Part shown: piece after piece, positions 1-8,174 of the stretch
How the letters are laid out: each line of letters starts with the position of its first letter
Numbering within the stretch: the first letter of the stretch is position 1
NCBI GenBank assembly: GCA_964230195.1
Contig: CAXRGH010000262.1
Coordinates: forward strand, 1 to 21,222
Direction of reading: 5' to 3'
DNA length: 21,222 bases
DNA from: CAXRGH01 sp964230195
GTDB taxonomy: Bacteria; Pseudomonadota; Gammaproteobacteria; Enterobacterales; Alteromonadaceae
Notes under the pieces: generated by a model
What the model was told of the DNA's origin: nothing
Database searches by the model: none
Seen by the model: the letters and a program-made list of their open reading frames with translations, nothing else
Position numbers and translations under genes: made by a program

Positions 1-400
1 ACGTAACTCATGCACCAAAATCACCCCGTCTACGCAGTATTTGCCATGACATATTGATATAGGTGCGGTGTATCTGGCATTCTATCCGTATTAAAAAATC
101 ATTTGACGTATTTTAACGTGACCTGTTTCATGTCGGATGCGCCAACCTACTATTGTATAGGAACAAAGAAAATCAACGGGTCGCTTCGTGAAAAAAGTGC
201 TCAACACCCATATGAGAATTAAAGGAATTTATCTTCGCCTCCTAAGGTAAATGCCTTGCAAGGCAACCACTTTTTACTCTTTTCGACAGTTAAAGCGCTC
301 CGTATTCAAAAGACAACAACCACAACTATTTGTAAACACAATACCGTTAGACAATACATAAATACCACGTAGAGCAATTTCACATCATTCTTTGCAATCA
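1..400. other. Left flank without a recognisable gene
   Basis: No reading frame here has coding length or a recognisable protein. The frames open at the left edge close within about 60 bases, so any gene to the left contributes at most a short tail. The only structure seen is a 14-base perfect palindrome at 252-265 (TGCCTTGCAAGGCA), which could be an operator or a small hairpin. The stretch ends in the terminator pair at 402-469. Confidence 0.5.
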
Positions 401-401
401 T

Positions 402-469
402 AAAAAAGGCATTGCCCTATTCGGGAAATGCCTTTTTTCATAGCAACGGGGCTTTTTCATAAGCCCCGT
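402..469. terminator. Tandem hairpin terminator after the symporter gene
   Basis: There are two adjacent hairpins. The first pairs 402-413 (AAAAAAGGCATT) with 427-438, with an inner CCC/GGG extension. It has an A-run on one side and a T-run on the other, so it can act in both directions. The second pairs 446-454 (ACGGGGCTT) with 461-469. They lie just past the stop of the minus-strand symporter at 493 and probably end its transcript. They would also stop transcription entering from the left. Confidence 0.8.
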
Positions 470-492
470 ATATTTGAACTATGGGTAAATAC

Positions 493-2067
493 TTACCACC
501 ATGCGGCGTAGAGAGCCGTCAGAATAATCACTACTCCCAATGTTGCCAAATTAAAGGCTTTATCGGTTGCAAAGCTAATATTTGCTGTGTCTACGCTACT
601 GTCTGTCTCTGGCGCTTTACCGGCAATTGAGATCACATAACACAAGCCTAAACATAGCAAGAACACTAAGCCCACACGGTCCATAAAGGGTAAGGTCGGC
701 CATGCAAATTTCAGTACTAATGAGAACACTGCCGAACCAATTGCTGCCGCCAATGCGCCATTTGAGGTAGCACGTTTCCAGAACATCCCCATCACAAAGA
801 TAACAACAATCCCAGGAGTGAAGAAACCAGTGAACTCTTGTATGTATTGGAAAGCTTGATCAAACTTACCCAGCAATGGCTCAGCAACAATCAGCGCGAT
901 ACAGAGAGAAATGAGTGCAGCAGTACGCCCAATATGAACATAGTGTCGCTCAGATTTACCAGGCTTCATTTTACGGTACAAGTCCATAGTGAAGATGGTT
1001 GAGATACTGTTAGTCATGGATGCAAGTGAAGACACAATCGCCGCTACCAATGCGGCAAACACCAGCCCTTTAATGCCTGCTGGCATGAGCGCCATCATTG
1101 AAGGATATGCTTTATCTGGCGCAGTCAAATCGGGATACATAATGACAGCGGCAATACCTGGCAATACCACAATAAGGGGCATCAATAATTTCAAATAGGC
1201 AGCAAAAGCAATCCCTTTTTGCGCTTCTTGAACATCTTTTGCTGCAAGGGCACGTTGAATAATATATTGATTGAATCCCCAGTAACTGAAGTTCATTACC
1301 CACATACCGCCAACCAACACAGAGATACCTGGGAGGCTCATATAATGTTCGTTATCTGAACTTAGGATCATGTCAAAATGACCTGGTAGTTCAGTGGTAA
1401 TACGGTCAAATCCAGCAAAAACCCCCATACCGTCACCGAGCGTATCAAGAGCAAGATAACTTAAGAAGAGACCACCAAACACAAGCAGCGTAACCTGTAA
1501 AATGTCAGTGTAGGCAACCGCTTTTAAGCCACCGTAAAGTGAGTAAGCAACCGAGAATACCGCAAGGAAAATCATGCCATACATCCAGTCAACACCCGCA
1601 ACTGTCTCTATTGCTAAACCGCCTAACCACAAAACCGCAGTCAAGTTGACGAATATGTAGACTGCCAACCAGAATATCGCCATCACGGTTTTAACACGCT
1701 CGTCGTAACGTTGTTGCAGATACTGGGGCATGGTAAATATTTTGTTTTCAAGAAAAATTGGCAACATGTATTTACCAACAATAATTAAGGTAATGGCTGC
1801 CATCCACTCATAAGATGCAATCGCAAGACCTATTGCGTAACCAGAGCCAGACATACCGATGATCTGTTCAGCAGAAATATTTGACGCTATGAGCGACGCA
1901 CCAATGGCCCACCAAGGAAGTGCTTTACTCGCGAGGAAATAGTCTTCGGTGTTAGCCCCCTCCTGCTTCTCACTTCGAGATATCCATAGGGCAAGTATTA
2001 ATAGCCCCACCACATATACGATAAATACACCACTGTCTAAGGTGCCAAGTGTCGTTTCAAGATTCAT
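493..2067 (-). CDS. Sodium:sugar symporter (SSS/SLC5 family, SglT-like)
   Basis: This is a predicted inner-membrane symporter that uses the sodium gradient to import a sugar, 524 residues, the usual length for the family. The protein is hydrophobic throughout, with about 13-14 membrane segments. Family marks are ASNISAEQIIGMSGSG (residues 61-76), the signature block YGGLKAVAYTDILQ (178-191), the QY-IIQRALAAKD stretch (267-278) and the Ser346-Ser347 pair in VAAIVSSLASMTNS, where the family's second sodium site lies. The start at 2067 is supported by a strong GGGAAGG ribosome site (complement of 2072-2078), 4 bases upstream. In this locus it probably takes up a monosaccharide released by the periplasmic GH2 or GH20 enzyme, galactose or an N-acetylhexosamine. 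The exact sugar cannot be read from the sequence. Confidence 0.9.
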   Translation of the reverse strand: MNLETTLGTLDSGVFIVYVVGLLILALWISRSEKQEGANTEDYFLASKALPWWAIGASLIASNISAEQIIGMSGSGYAIGLAIASYEWMAAITLIIVGKYMLPIFLENKIFTMPQYLQQRYDERVKTVMAIFWLAVYIFVNLTAVLWLGGLAIETVAGVDWMYGMIFLAVFSVAYSLYGGLKAVAYTDILQVTLLVFGGLFLSYLALDTLGDGMGVFAGFDRITTELPGHFDMILSSDNEHYMSLPGISVLVGGMWVMNFSYWGFNQYIIQRALAAKDVQEAQKGIAFAAYLKLLMPLIVVLPGIAAVIMYPDLTAPDKAYPSMMALMPAGIKGLVFAALVAAIVSSLASMTNSISTIFTMDLYRKMKPGKSERHYVHIGRTAALISLCIALIVAEPLLGKFDQAFQYIQEFTGFFTPGIVVIFVMGMFWKRATSNGALAAAIGSAVFSLVLKFAWPTLPFMDRVGLVFLLCLGLCYVISIAGKAPETDSSVDTANISFATDKAFNLATLGVVIILTALYAAWW

Positions 2068-2169
2068 CTTACCTTCCCACTTTTGTTAATTTTATTATTT
2101 GAATCTGTTGTAAAAATACAGCGTGTAGGCTGCTTGTTCGTATTTAGCATCCACTGTCACATTCATGGC

Positions 2170-2227
2170 CACCGTTAAAAACAAAGACGTTGAAAAACCA
2201 AACCGGTTTTTCATGGGCCTAACGGTG
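2170..2227 (-). terminator. Nested hairpin downstream of the minus-strand sulfatase
   Basis: An inner hairpin pairs 2191-2199 (TGAAAAACC) with 2205-2213 (GGTTTTTCA) around a 5-base loop. Outer arms CACCGTTA (2170-2177) and TAACGGTG (2220-2227) can enclose it. On the minus strand the inner stem ends in a T-rich run. It lies between the sulfatase stop at 2286 and the symporter start at 2067, so it may separate the two transcripts or reduce read-through into the symporter. Confidence 0.5.
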
Positions 2228-2285
2228 CTTTTCGATCGCTTGGGGTAGCAACAGATTGGCAAGGCACCGTCAGAACCGCCTGTGC

Positions 2286-3704
2286 CTAGCGAGATCCTCT
2301 AGGCTGCGTTAACTGATATTCACGGTCATACAGATTGCGCTGATTTTCGCGCCAGCGATTGCCCTCTAAATAGAGCACCTGCGGTCGTGTAATATCCCAA
2401 TCCCCTAATTTTTTCAGCATTCGCTCCACTCTAGGACGGTTTTGATCGGCAACATTGTGTTGCTCGGCAGTATCTTCCTTGACGTTGTATAACATTGGCA
2501 AGCGGTCCGGCAGACGTACGAGTTTCCAATCACCGTCACGAATACTCGCACTGATGGTAAAACGCCATTTCATCTCATCGTGCGGTCTACCAGACTCTTC
2601 ACCTTTGATAAACGGATAAATATTCACGCCATCGAGCTTATCGTTTTTAGTGATTTCACCGCCAGCCAACTCTACGAAAGTTGGCGTTAAGTCGAGTGCT
2701 GAAATAGGATGAGGAAAGCGAGAGTTGTGAGTTATCTTACTTGGCCAAGTCATGGTGAAAGGTACACGAATGCCCCCTTCCAACAAAATCCCTTTTTGTC
2801 CTCTCAGTGGCGCATTCATAGAAGCATTGTGGTCAACTGGTCCGCCGTTATCACTAAAAAACACCACAAGCGTATTGTCAGCGATGCCTTGTTTATCCAG
2901 TTCGTCCAAAATCCGTCCAACATTAACATCCAAGCGATGCGTCATGGCTAAATACGTTCGGCGCTTCACATTCTCTATGTGAGAAAACAGCTTTAAATCT
3001 TCCTTGGTAGCTTGCATTGGTGCGTGAGGTGCATTGAACGAGGCAAACAAAAAGAAAGGTTTATCGGCGTGGCGCTGAATAAAATCCACTGCTTCATCGC
3101 CTTTATCATCGGTCAAATAGGTGATGGGTTGAGGCTTTTTGTAATTACTTTCAATCTTGTGAGGATAAGATTCGCCAGCGGGGTTTGTTGGCAAATAATT
3201 ATGACCACCACCTAAATACCCCCAAAATTCATGAAAACCCCGATTTAAAGGATGAAAATGCGCTTCTTCACCTAAATGCCATTTACCAATCAAACCGTTA
3301 ACGTAACCGAGCTCGGCTAACCGATCGGCCATGGTGACTTCATCTACCGGAACACCAACAAATTTTTCATCAAACTGGGGCAAATCAACAATGGGGTTAT
3401 TGTCGAAGCCAAAATTCACCTGATTTCGTCCAGTCATAAGTCCTGCGCGTGAAGGGCCACACACAGGTGCAGAGACATACCCTTGTTCAAAAATTACTCC
3501 ACTATCAGCAAGTCGGTCAATATGTGGTGTTTTGATTTGAGTACTGCCGGTAAAACCGACATCGCCATACCCCAAATCATCGGCCAGGATAATCACAAAA
3601 TTAGGTCTATTCGGCTTCACAGTATCTGCTAACGCGTCTGAGGAATTATCAAACAAGCAACCGCTTAATGCGAGGGTACAAAAGAAGGTAGTGAATTTAT
3701 TCAT
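2286..3704 (-). CDS. Secreted lipoprotein sulfatase (family S1, formylglycine-dependent)
   Basis: The product hydrolyses a sulfate ester, probably on a carbohydrate. It has 472 residues. The N-terminus carries a lipobox (LSGC, Cys16), so it is predicted to be membrane-anchored, most likely in the outer membrane since Leu17 follows the cysteine. The S1 active-site set is visible: Asp42-Asp43 (metal), Cys82 in CGPSR (converted to formylglycine), Lys140 and His142 in GKWHLG, His226 in NAPHAP, Asp284-Asn285 in SDNGGP and Lys303. It is paralogous to the divergent sulfatase at 3914-5278: both have CGPSRAGL, TGR-Q, FG and a conserved NAPLRG. The upstream ribosome site is weak. The symporter lies downstream on the same strand. 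The S1 subfamily and the sulfate position cannot be fixed from the sequence alone. Confidence 0.9.
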   Translation of the reverse strand: MNKFTTFFCTLALSGCLFDNSSDALADTVKPNRPNFVIILADDLGYGDVGFTGSTQIKTPHIDRLADSGVIFEQGYVSAPVCGPSRAGLMTGRNQVNFGFDNNPIVDLPQFDEKFVGVPVDEVTMADRLAELGYVNGLIGKWHLGEEAHFHPLNRGFHEFWGYLGGGHNYLPTNPAGESYPHKIESNYKKPQPITYLTDDKGDEAVDFIQRHADKPFFLFASFNAPHAPMQATKEDLKLFSHIENVKRRTYLAMTHRLDVNVGRILDELDKQGIADNTLVVFFSDNGGPVDHNASMNAPLRGQKGILLEGGIRVPFTMTWPSKITHNSRFPHPISALDLTPTFVELAGGEITKNDKLDGVNIYPFIKGEESGRPHDEMKWRFTISASIRDGDWKLVRLPDRLPMLYNVKEDTAEQHNVADQNRPRVERMLKKLGDWDITRPQVLYLEGNRWRENQRNLYDREYQLTQPRGSR

Positions 3705-3913
3705 CGTATTTTCAACAAGTAACGGTAATTAAGTGATGACAAAGTTAACACGGCATATCAACCAAAAAAATCATGCGATAGTGCGATATTTTAACTAGCG
3801 ACCTTAGTTATATACTCTTCACAACATTAAATTGCAGAGGGATCTTAGCCTTGGCGGGTATTAATCGGCAAAGATTCGCTGTATCGTTGAATAAATAGTG
3901 TATTGAGAGTTAA
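3705..3913. promoter_or_regulatory. Divergent intergenic region between two paralogous sulfatases
   Basis: These 209 bases separate two sulfatase genes that point away from each other, so both promoters should lie here. A short direct repeat TGCGATA occurs at 3774-3780 and 3782-3788. No convincing -35/-10 pair was identified. The plus-strand gene has a GAGAG ribosome site just before its ATG at 3914. Confidence 0.45.
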
Positions 3914-5278
3914 ATGAAAGTGTACAACGTTTTGCTTCTATTGGTGTTAGTGAGCTTAAATTCAATCTCATGGGCGGCGGAAAAGCCAAATTTCATCATA
4001 ATTCTAACTGACGACCAAGGATATGCTGACGTTGGTTTTAATGGCAGCAAAGACATCATTACTCCCCACATCGACCGAATTGCGGATGAAGGCGTGCGCT
4101 TTAGTAATGGCTATGTTACTTATGCAGTGTGTGGTCCCAGCCGAGCAGGATTATTAACCGGTCGCTATCAAGACCGATTTGGTTATGGACGCAATCCAGT
4201 TGTTGATCCAAGTGACCCAACTGCCGGTCTTCCACTAGAGGAAGACATGATCTCTGAGGTATTAAGCCCCATTGGCTACACGTCTGGCATCATTGGAAAG
4301 TGGCATATGGGAACGCATCCTCAATTTCGCCCTAATAAACGAGGTTTTGATTACTTTTATGGATTCTTGTCAGGAGGTCATCGCTATTTTCCTCATGAAT
4401 TGACCATCGATAAAATTGAGAATGCGAAAGCACAGTGGTCTTGGTATCAAACTAAACTCTTAGAAAACACCAAACAAATAGAGATTGATGAATACCTTAC
4501 CGACGAATTATCCAATGAGGCTGTAAAGTTTATTGAGCGTGAAAAAGATAACCCGTTTTTCCTTTATCTAGCGTATAACGCGCCCCATGGCCCGCTACAG
4601 GCAACCAAACCCTATTTAGACAGAAACCTGCATATCAAAAATCAAAAGCGACGGACATATGCAGCAATGGTTACCGCGGTTGATGATGGCGTTGGTCGTA
4701 TCTTGGAAACACTGGACGACTTGGGGATTGACGACAACACCTTAATTTTCTTCTTATCCGACAACGGCGGCGCACGGCAAAACGCTTCCAGCAATGCACC
4801 ATTGCGAGGCCACAAAAGCGATTACTTTGAAGGTGGAATTAGAGTGCCATTCGCTGTTCGATGGCCACAAAAAATACCGAAAGGTATCAATTATCACCAT
4901 CCAGTCAGTTCCCTCGACATATTAGCCACCTTTGTTGGTATTACGAATGCCTCAACGGCAAAAGAACGGCCCCTGGATGGCGTAAACCTGATGCCCTTTA
5001 TTACAGCAAAAGACAATACACCACCCCATGATATTTTGTTTTGGAGAAATTTCGATTTAGGCACCCTTGCCTCACGACAAGCCGAAAACAAGCTTATTTC
5101 TTCAGAGACTGTTGGAGAACACCTTTACAACCTCGGCACAGACATCGCTGAAACCAACAATTTGGTTGAGAAAAACAAGGCATTATTCCAACAACAAAAG
5201 ATCAAAACCAAGTCTTGGGAGAAGGAGTTGATTGATCCCATATTCAGGCCACTTAAGCCGATAAAAAGACAAAAATAA
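3914..5278 (+). CDS. Secreted periplasmic sulfatase (family S1, formylglycine-dependent)
   Basis: This is a sulfate-ester hydrolase of 454 residues with a Sec signal peptide of about 21-22 residues, cleavable after the alanines in SWAA and without a lipobox, so it is probably soluble in the periplasm. Active-site features are Asp33-Asp34, Cys73 in CGPSR, GKWHMG, YNAPHGP, LSDNGG and a following NAPLRGHKS block. It ends earlier than its paralogue at 2286-3704, and the C-terminal subdomain still carries the typical LYNLGTDIAETNNLVEKN block. The paired paralogues probably act on related sulfated residues, one anchored and one soluble. No clear terminator separates it from the regulator gene 122 bases downstream, so partial co-transcription is possible. 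The subfamily is not assigned. Confidence 0.9.
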   Translation: MKVYNVLLLLVLVSLNSISWAAEKPNFIIILTDDQGYADVGFNGSKDIITPHIDRIADEGVRFSNGYVTYAVCGPSRAGLLTGRYQDRFGYGRNPVVDPSDPTAGLPLEEDMISEVLSPIGYTSGIIGKWHMGTHPQFRPNKRGFDYFYGFLSGGHRYFPHELTIDKIENAKAQWSWYQTKLLENTKQIEIDEYLTDELSNEAVKFIEREKDNPFFLYLAYNAPHGPLQATKPYLDRNLHIKNQKRRTYAAMVTAVDDGVGRILETLDDLGIDDNTLIFFLSDNGGARQNASSNAPLRGHKSDYFEGGIRVPFAVRWPQKIPKGINYHHPVSSLDILATFVGITNASTAKERPLDGVNLMPFITAKDNTPPHDILFWRNFDLGTLASRQAENKLISSETVGEHLYNLGTDIAETNNLVEKNKALFQQQKIKTKSWEKELIDPIFRPLKPIKRQK

Positions 5279-5326
5279 CAAGCAGTTAATTAAGCCAGTT
5301 GACCTATACCTATTTTCTGTATATTG

Positions 5327-5344
5327 TTGACACAATCTTGACAC
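5327..5344. promoter_or_regulatory. TTGACAC direct repeat with 11-base period upstream of the membrane regulator
   Basis: TTGACAC occurs at 5327-5333 and again at 5338-5344, one helical turn apart. Read on the other strand it is TGTCA-N6-TGTCA. Winged-helix proteins of the OmpR/PhoB fold typically bind such 11-base direct repeats, and the gene 57 bases downstream encodes one, so autoregulation is plausible. Either TTGACA could instead be a -35 element, but no good -10 lies 16-18 bases downstream of either. Confidence 0.45.
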
Positions 5345-5400
5345 TTGGCTTAATTTTGCGTTAATCGTAACGTTGTTATTCGGTTTTTTGCGGGGGTTTA

Positions 5401-7461
5401 ATGCGCTTTGTTCAAATAGGTGATTGGTTATTTGACTCTCAGTCACAACGCCTACTTAAAAATGACACGGAAGAAAAGCTCGAACCTATCAGCAGTGAGT
5501 TACTACTTCATCTGGCTAAAAATCAAGGCCAGATCGTTACCAAAGACGACCTGATTGAACACGTCTGGAAAGGACGTATAGTGTCTGATTCGGCGATTAC
5601 CCGAGTTATCTCAATGCTTCGCAGACATTTGGACGACGACCCTGTCAAGCCAAGATATATTCGCACTGTCCAAAAACAGGGCTATGTACTTTTTGCTGAA
5701 ACTGAAACGGTTGATGAGGCAGACGTAACAACTCCAACCCCAACCAAACCCATTAACATGCGTTCACCCAAGCTGCTGATATCAGCGGGTTCGGTGGTGT
5801 TGGTGATGCTGATAATGATTCTGTTTTTGACCTTGTCTGCAGAACATACAAAATCCACTCCCTCGCAAATTATTCCTATTGTGTCAAAACTTGGTCAGCA
5901 ACGAGATATCGTGTTGTCATCAGACGAAAAGTGGTTAATTTATTCGCACAAGGCGGAAAACTCTCAGTTCTATAACCTATATATAAAAAACCTTGTTAGC
6001 GGCAAAATCAATCAGCTAACAAAGAGCGCAGCTGACGATGTTGGCGCCGGAATTAGTGTGGATAATAGCAGTATTTATTTCGCCAGAATTAATAAAGGAC
6101 AAAGTTGCGCAATCATGCATATCGACCTCACTGACTTCACCGGTCACAAAGAAGAGGAAATTGTAGAATGCGGATATCCCATCAACTATAACAACGTCTC
6201 AGTGCACCCTAACGGTGAAGATCTATTCTTCAGAGCGAAAAGAGAATCAGTTGGTGTATATCGATATAATCTGCTCACCAAAACCTACCAAAGAATGACA
6301 AATACAGATGGTAAGCGAGTGAGTGACTGGCGCTTAAATCTTTCGCCAGATAGCAAAAAACTGGCAATATTTAGACGAGTTCACTCCGTCACTCAATTGC
6401 TTGTGAAGGACTTAACATCTGAGACTGAAGAGAAATTATTGTGGTCAGGGATCAATATCATCGGAGACAGCATCTCATGGAGCCACGACAGCAAATCGAT
6501 TTTTGTAAGAGACGTCAAATACAATCGTATTGTGAATATCGACGTATCAACCGCACGTCTGACGCCAATTGAGTTAAATGCGCAATTGTTGACTTCATTG
6601 AGCAATCAAACTGAATCTGGTGCGCTTTTCGCCAGTTACGGTTTAAAGTCACGATTCGACATGCTGTCAATATCGCTGAACAATCCTGTCAAAGCGGAGC
6701 TTGTGGTTGATTCCAGTGCTAACGAATCCGTTGCTGTTCAATTACGGCAAGAAGATATGTTGTTTACCTCAGACAGAACCGGCATCAATCAATTCTACAT
6801 ACAGAATAAAGATGGCGATGAAATGCAACTGACTCAATTTGATGAATACATGCGCTTTGAATGTGTTTCTGCTCACCCGACTGAAAACGTTATCATTGGC
6901 ATGGCCAATGCTCGACTTTTCACTTATGACTTAGAACGACGGCTATTTTTATGGTTATCCGATGCAAATACCAATTTATCTTCCCCTTTCTACAATGGCG
7001 AAGGTAACATTTTTTATTTCAATAAATCAGACTTGTATCAGTATAAACACAAACAAGAAGACCTGTTTGTTTTAGAAGATGCAGGATTGACGGCGCAATG
7101 GATAACCAACTCAGCGGGGCAAGAAGACCTGTTATTCCATAAAAATGATGGACATCTATATCGGTATAATGTTGCCACAAAACAGAGAAGTAGAGTGGCG
7201 TCCAATATTCCTCACAGGGAGTATCGAAATAGGATGTGGATGGCGACAGAACAAGGAATTTACTTTGTCCGCAGCGAGAATCTATCCAATAGAGGTGTGT
7301 ATTTCCTAGAATACGGTAGTTCGAATGCGTCGCTTATCCACTCGTCAGGAGAGGAACGCTGGTTTCACCCCCATCTGGACAGATTCAATCAACGAATGGT
7401 GATGCGGAAGAAACAACAAAACTTAACCACAAAAGTGGTTAAGTTTGGTTTTATGCCTTAA
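5401..7461 (+). CDS. CadC/ToxR-like transmembrane regulator with TolB-like periplasmic beta-propeller
   Basis: This is a one-component membrane transcription factor of 686 residues. Residues 1-100 form an OmpR/PhoB-type winged helix. The recognition helix lies around SDSAITRVISMLRRHLDDD (62-80) and the wing around RYIRTVQKQGYVLF (85-98). There is no receiver domain. A Thr/Pro linker (about 109-118) leads to one membrane segment at about 125-146. The remaining 540 residues have repeated blade-like motifs (SVHPNGEDLFF, LSPDSKKLAIF, ISWSHDSKSIFV) as in TolB/PD40 propellers and are predicted to face the periplasm. The start is supported by a GGGGG run (5392-5396), 4 bases before ATG. It probably senses a ligand or protein state in the periplasm and regulates the neighbouring receptor and sulfatase genes. 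The target and signal are inference. Confidence 0.85.
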   Translation: MRFVQIGDWLFDSQSQRLLKNDTEEKLEPISSELLLHLAKNQGQIVTKDDLIEHVWKGRIVSDSAITRVISMLRRHLDDDPVKPRYIRTVQKQGYVLFAETETVDEADVTTPTPTKPINMRSPKLLISAGSVVLVMLIMILFLTLSAEHTKSTPSQIIPIVSKLGQQRDIVLSSDEKWLIYSHKAENSQFYNLYIKNLVSGKINQLTKSAADDVGAGISVDNSSIYFARINKGQSCAIMHIDLTDFTGHKEEEIVECGYPINYNNVSVHPNGEDLFFRAKRESVGVYRYNLLTKTYQRMTNTDGKRVSDWRLNLSPDSKKLAIFRRVHSVTQLLVKDLTSETEEKLLWSGINIIGDSISWSHDSKSIFVRDVKYNRIVNIDVSTARLTPIELNAQLLTSLSNQTESGALFASYGLKSRFDMLSISLNNPVKAELVVDSSANESVAVQLRQEDMLFTSDRTGINQFYIQNKDGDEMQLTQFDEYMRFECVSAHPTENVIIGMANARLFTYDLERRLFLWLSDANTNLSSPFYNGEGNIFYFNKSDLYQYKHKQEDLFVLEDAGLTAQWITNSAGQEDLLFHKNDGHLYRYNVATKQRSRVASNIPHREYRNRMWMATEQGIYFVRSENLSNRGVYFLEYGSSNASLIHSSGEERWFHPHLDRFNQRMVMRKKQQNLTTKVVKFGFMP
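7419..7452. terminator. Bidirectional hairpin terminator inside the 3' end of the regulator gene
   Basis: A perfect 12-base-pair stem pairs AAACTTAACCAC (7419-7430) with GTGGTTAAGTTT (7435-7446) around an AAAA loop. GGTTTTA follows on the plus strand and TTGTTGTTT follows on the minus strand. It lies within the last coding codons of the plus-strand regulator and just past the stop of the convergent LuxR-type gene. Only 14 bases separate the two genes, so it probably serves both. Confidence 0.75.
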
Positions 7462-7475
7462 GCACTCGGTTCTGG

Positions 7476-8174
7476 TTAACTGGCCATCTCAGTCAAGCCT
7501 GCATATTTCATTGCCCAGCAAGTCAGTTCAACTCGATTTTTGCTGTTAGTTTTCTTAAAGGCACTATAGATATGGGTTTTTACGGTGTGACAACTGATAT
7601 AAAGGGAATTAGCGATATCTTGATTGCTCGCTCCTTGGCATACCAGGCCAACAATGGTTTTTTCACGTCTTGTTAGTGCATCAATAACCTTCGTCTGCTC
7701 TTCCGACTCAAAGTTTTCGCCATTATTTTCGCTATGGTTGCTCGACGCATTCATTACACTGCTTAAAGCAATACTTATACTCCGTCGACTAAACCAAAGC
7801 TCATTGCGCATGACTCCACTCATTGCCTCTGTCAATTTAATCTCAGAGATATCACCGTATATTGCACCTACACATCCACGTTGAATTGCAGCAACTTCGT
7901 CGAGATCACCATCAGCAAGGTTCGCGAGTAGCACTCTATGATGACGAACGTACAATTCAAAGTTCTCAGGAAGCCCATCGACTGACTGTGGTATGGAGGG
8001 ATAATCAAGAACGACAAACCCAGATGGTCTTGCAGTGAGATTAAATGGGTTTGCACTCATTGTTTGGACATTGATAATTTGCACATTACTGCCCAACAGC
8101 TCAATTGAATCAGCACACCGGTTGAATGCTTCATTTCGATTATCGGTAATAAAATAGATATTCTTATTGTTCAT
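7476..8174 (-). CDS. LuxR-family regulator of CsgD/VpsT type
   Basis: This is a DNA-binding regulator of 232 residues from ATG at 8174. A TTG at 8177 directly before it is an alternative start. A GGAAG ribosome site lies 9 bases upstream of the ATG. The N-terminal ~130 residues look like a degenerate receiver domain. Residues about 163-225 form a LuxR-type helix-turn-helix (LTRREKTIVGLVCQGASNQD, then HTVKTHIYSAFKKTNSKNR). Before the linker it has WFSR (residues 127-130 from this start), which fits the W[FLM][TS]R motif by which VpsT binds cyclic-di-GMP. CsgD/VpsT regulators control biofilm matrix and surface life. Here the gene is divergent from the TonB receptor and may regulate it. No partner histidine kinase is nearby, and phosphorylation-dependent control seems unlikely. 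Confidence 0.8.
   Translation of the reverse strand: MNNKNIYFITDNRNEAFNRCADSIELLGSNVQIINVQTMSANPFNLTARPSGFVVLDYPSIPQSVDGLPENFELYVRHHRVLLANLADGDLDEVAAIQRGCVGAIYGDISEIKLTEAMSGVMRNELWFSRRSISIALSSVMNASSNHSENNGENFESEEQTKVIDALTRREKTIVGLVCQGASNQDIANSLYISCHTVKTHIYSAFKKTNSKNRVELTCWAMKYAGLTEMAS

Noticed and set aside
1..62. A truncated gene entering from the left edge
   Set aside because: The open frames close by about position 62 and encode nothing recognisable, so a gene tail cannot be told from chance.
2709..2982. Plus-strand frames of 76-80 codons opposite the first sulfatase
   Set aside because: They lie fully antisense to a well-supported sulfatase gene, overlap each other, have no ribosome site and resemble no protein family.
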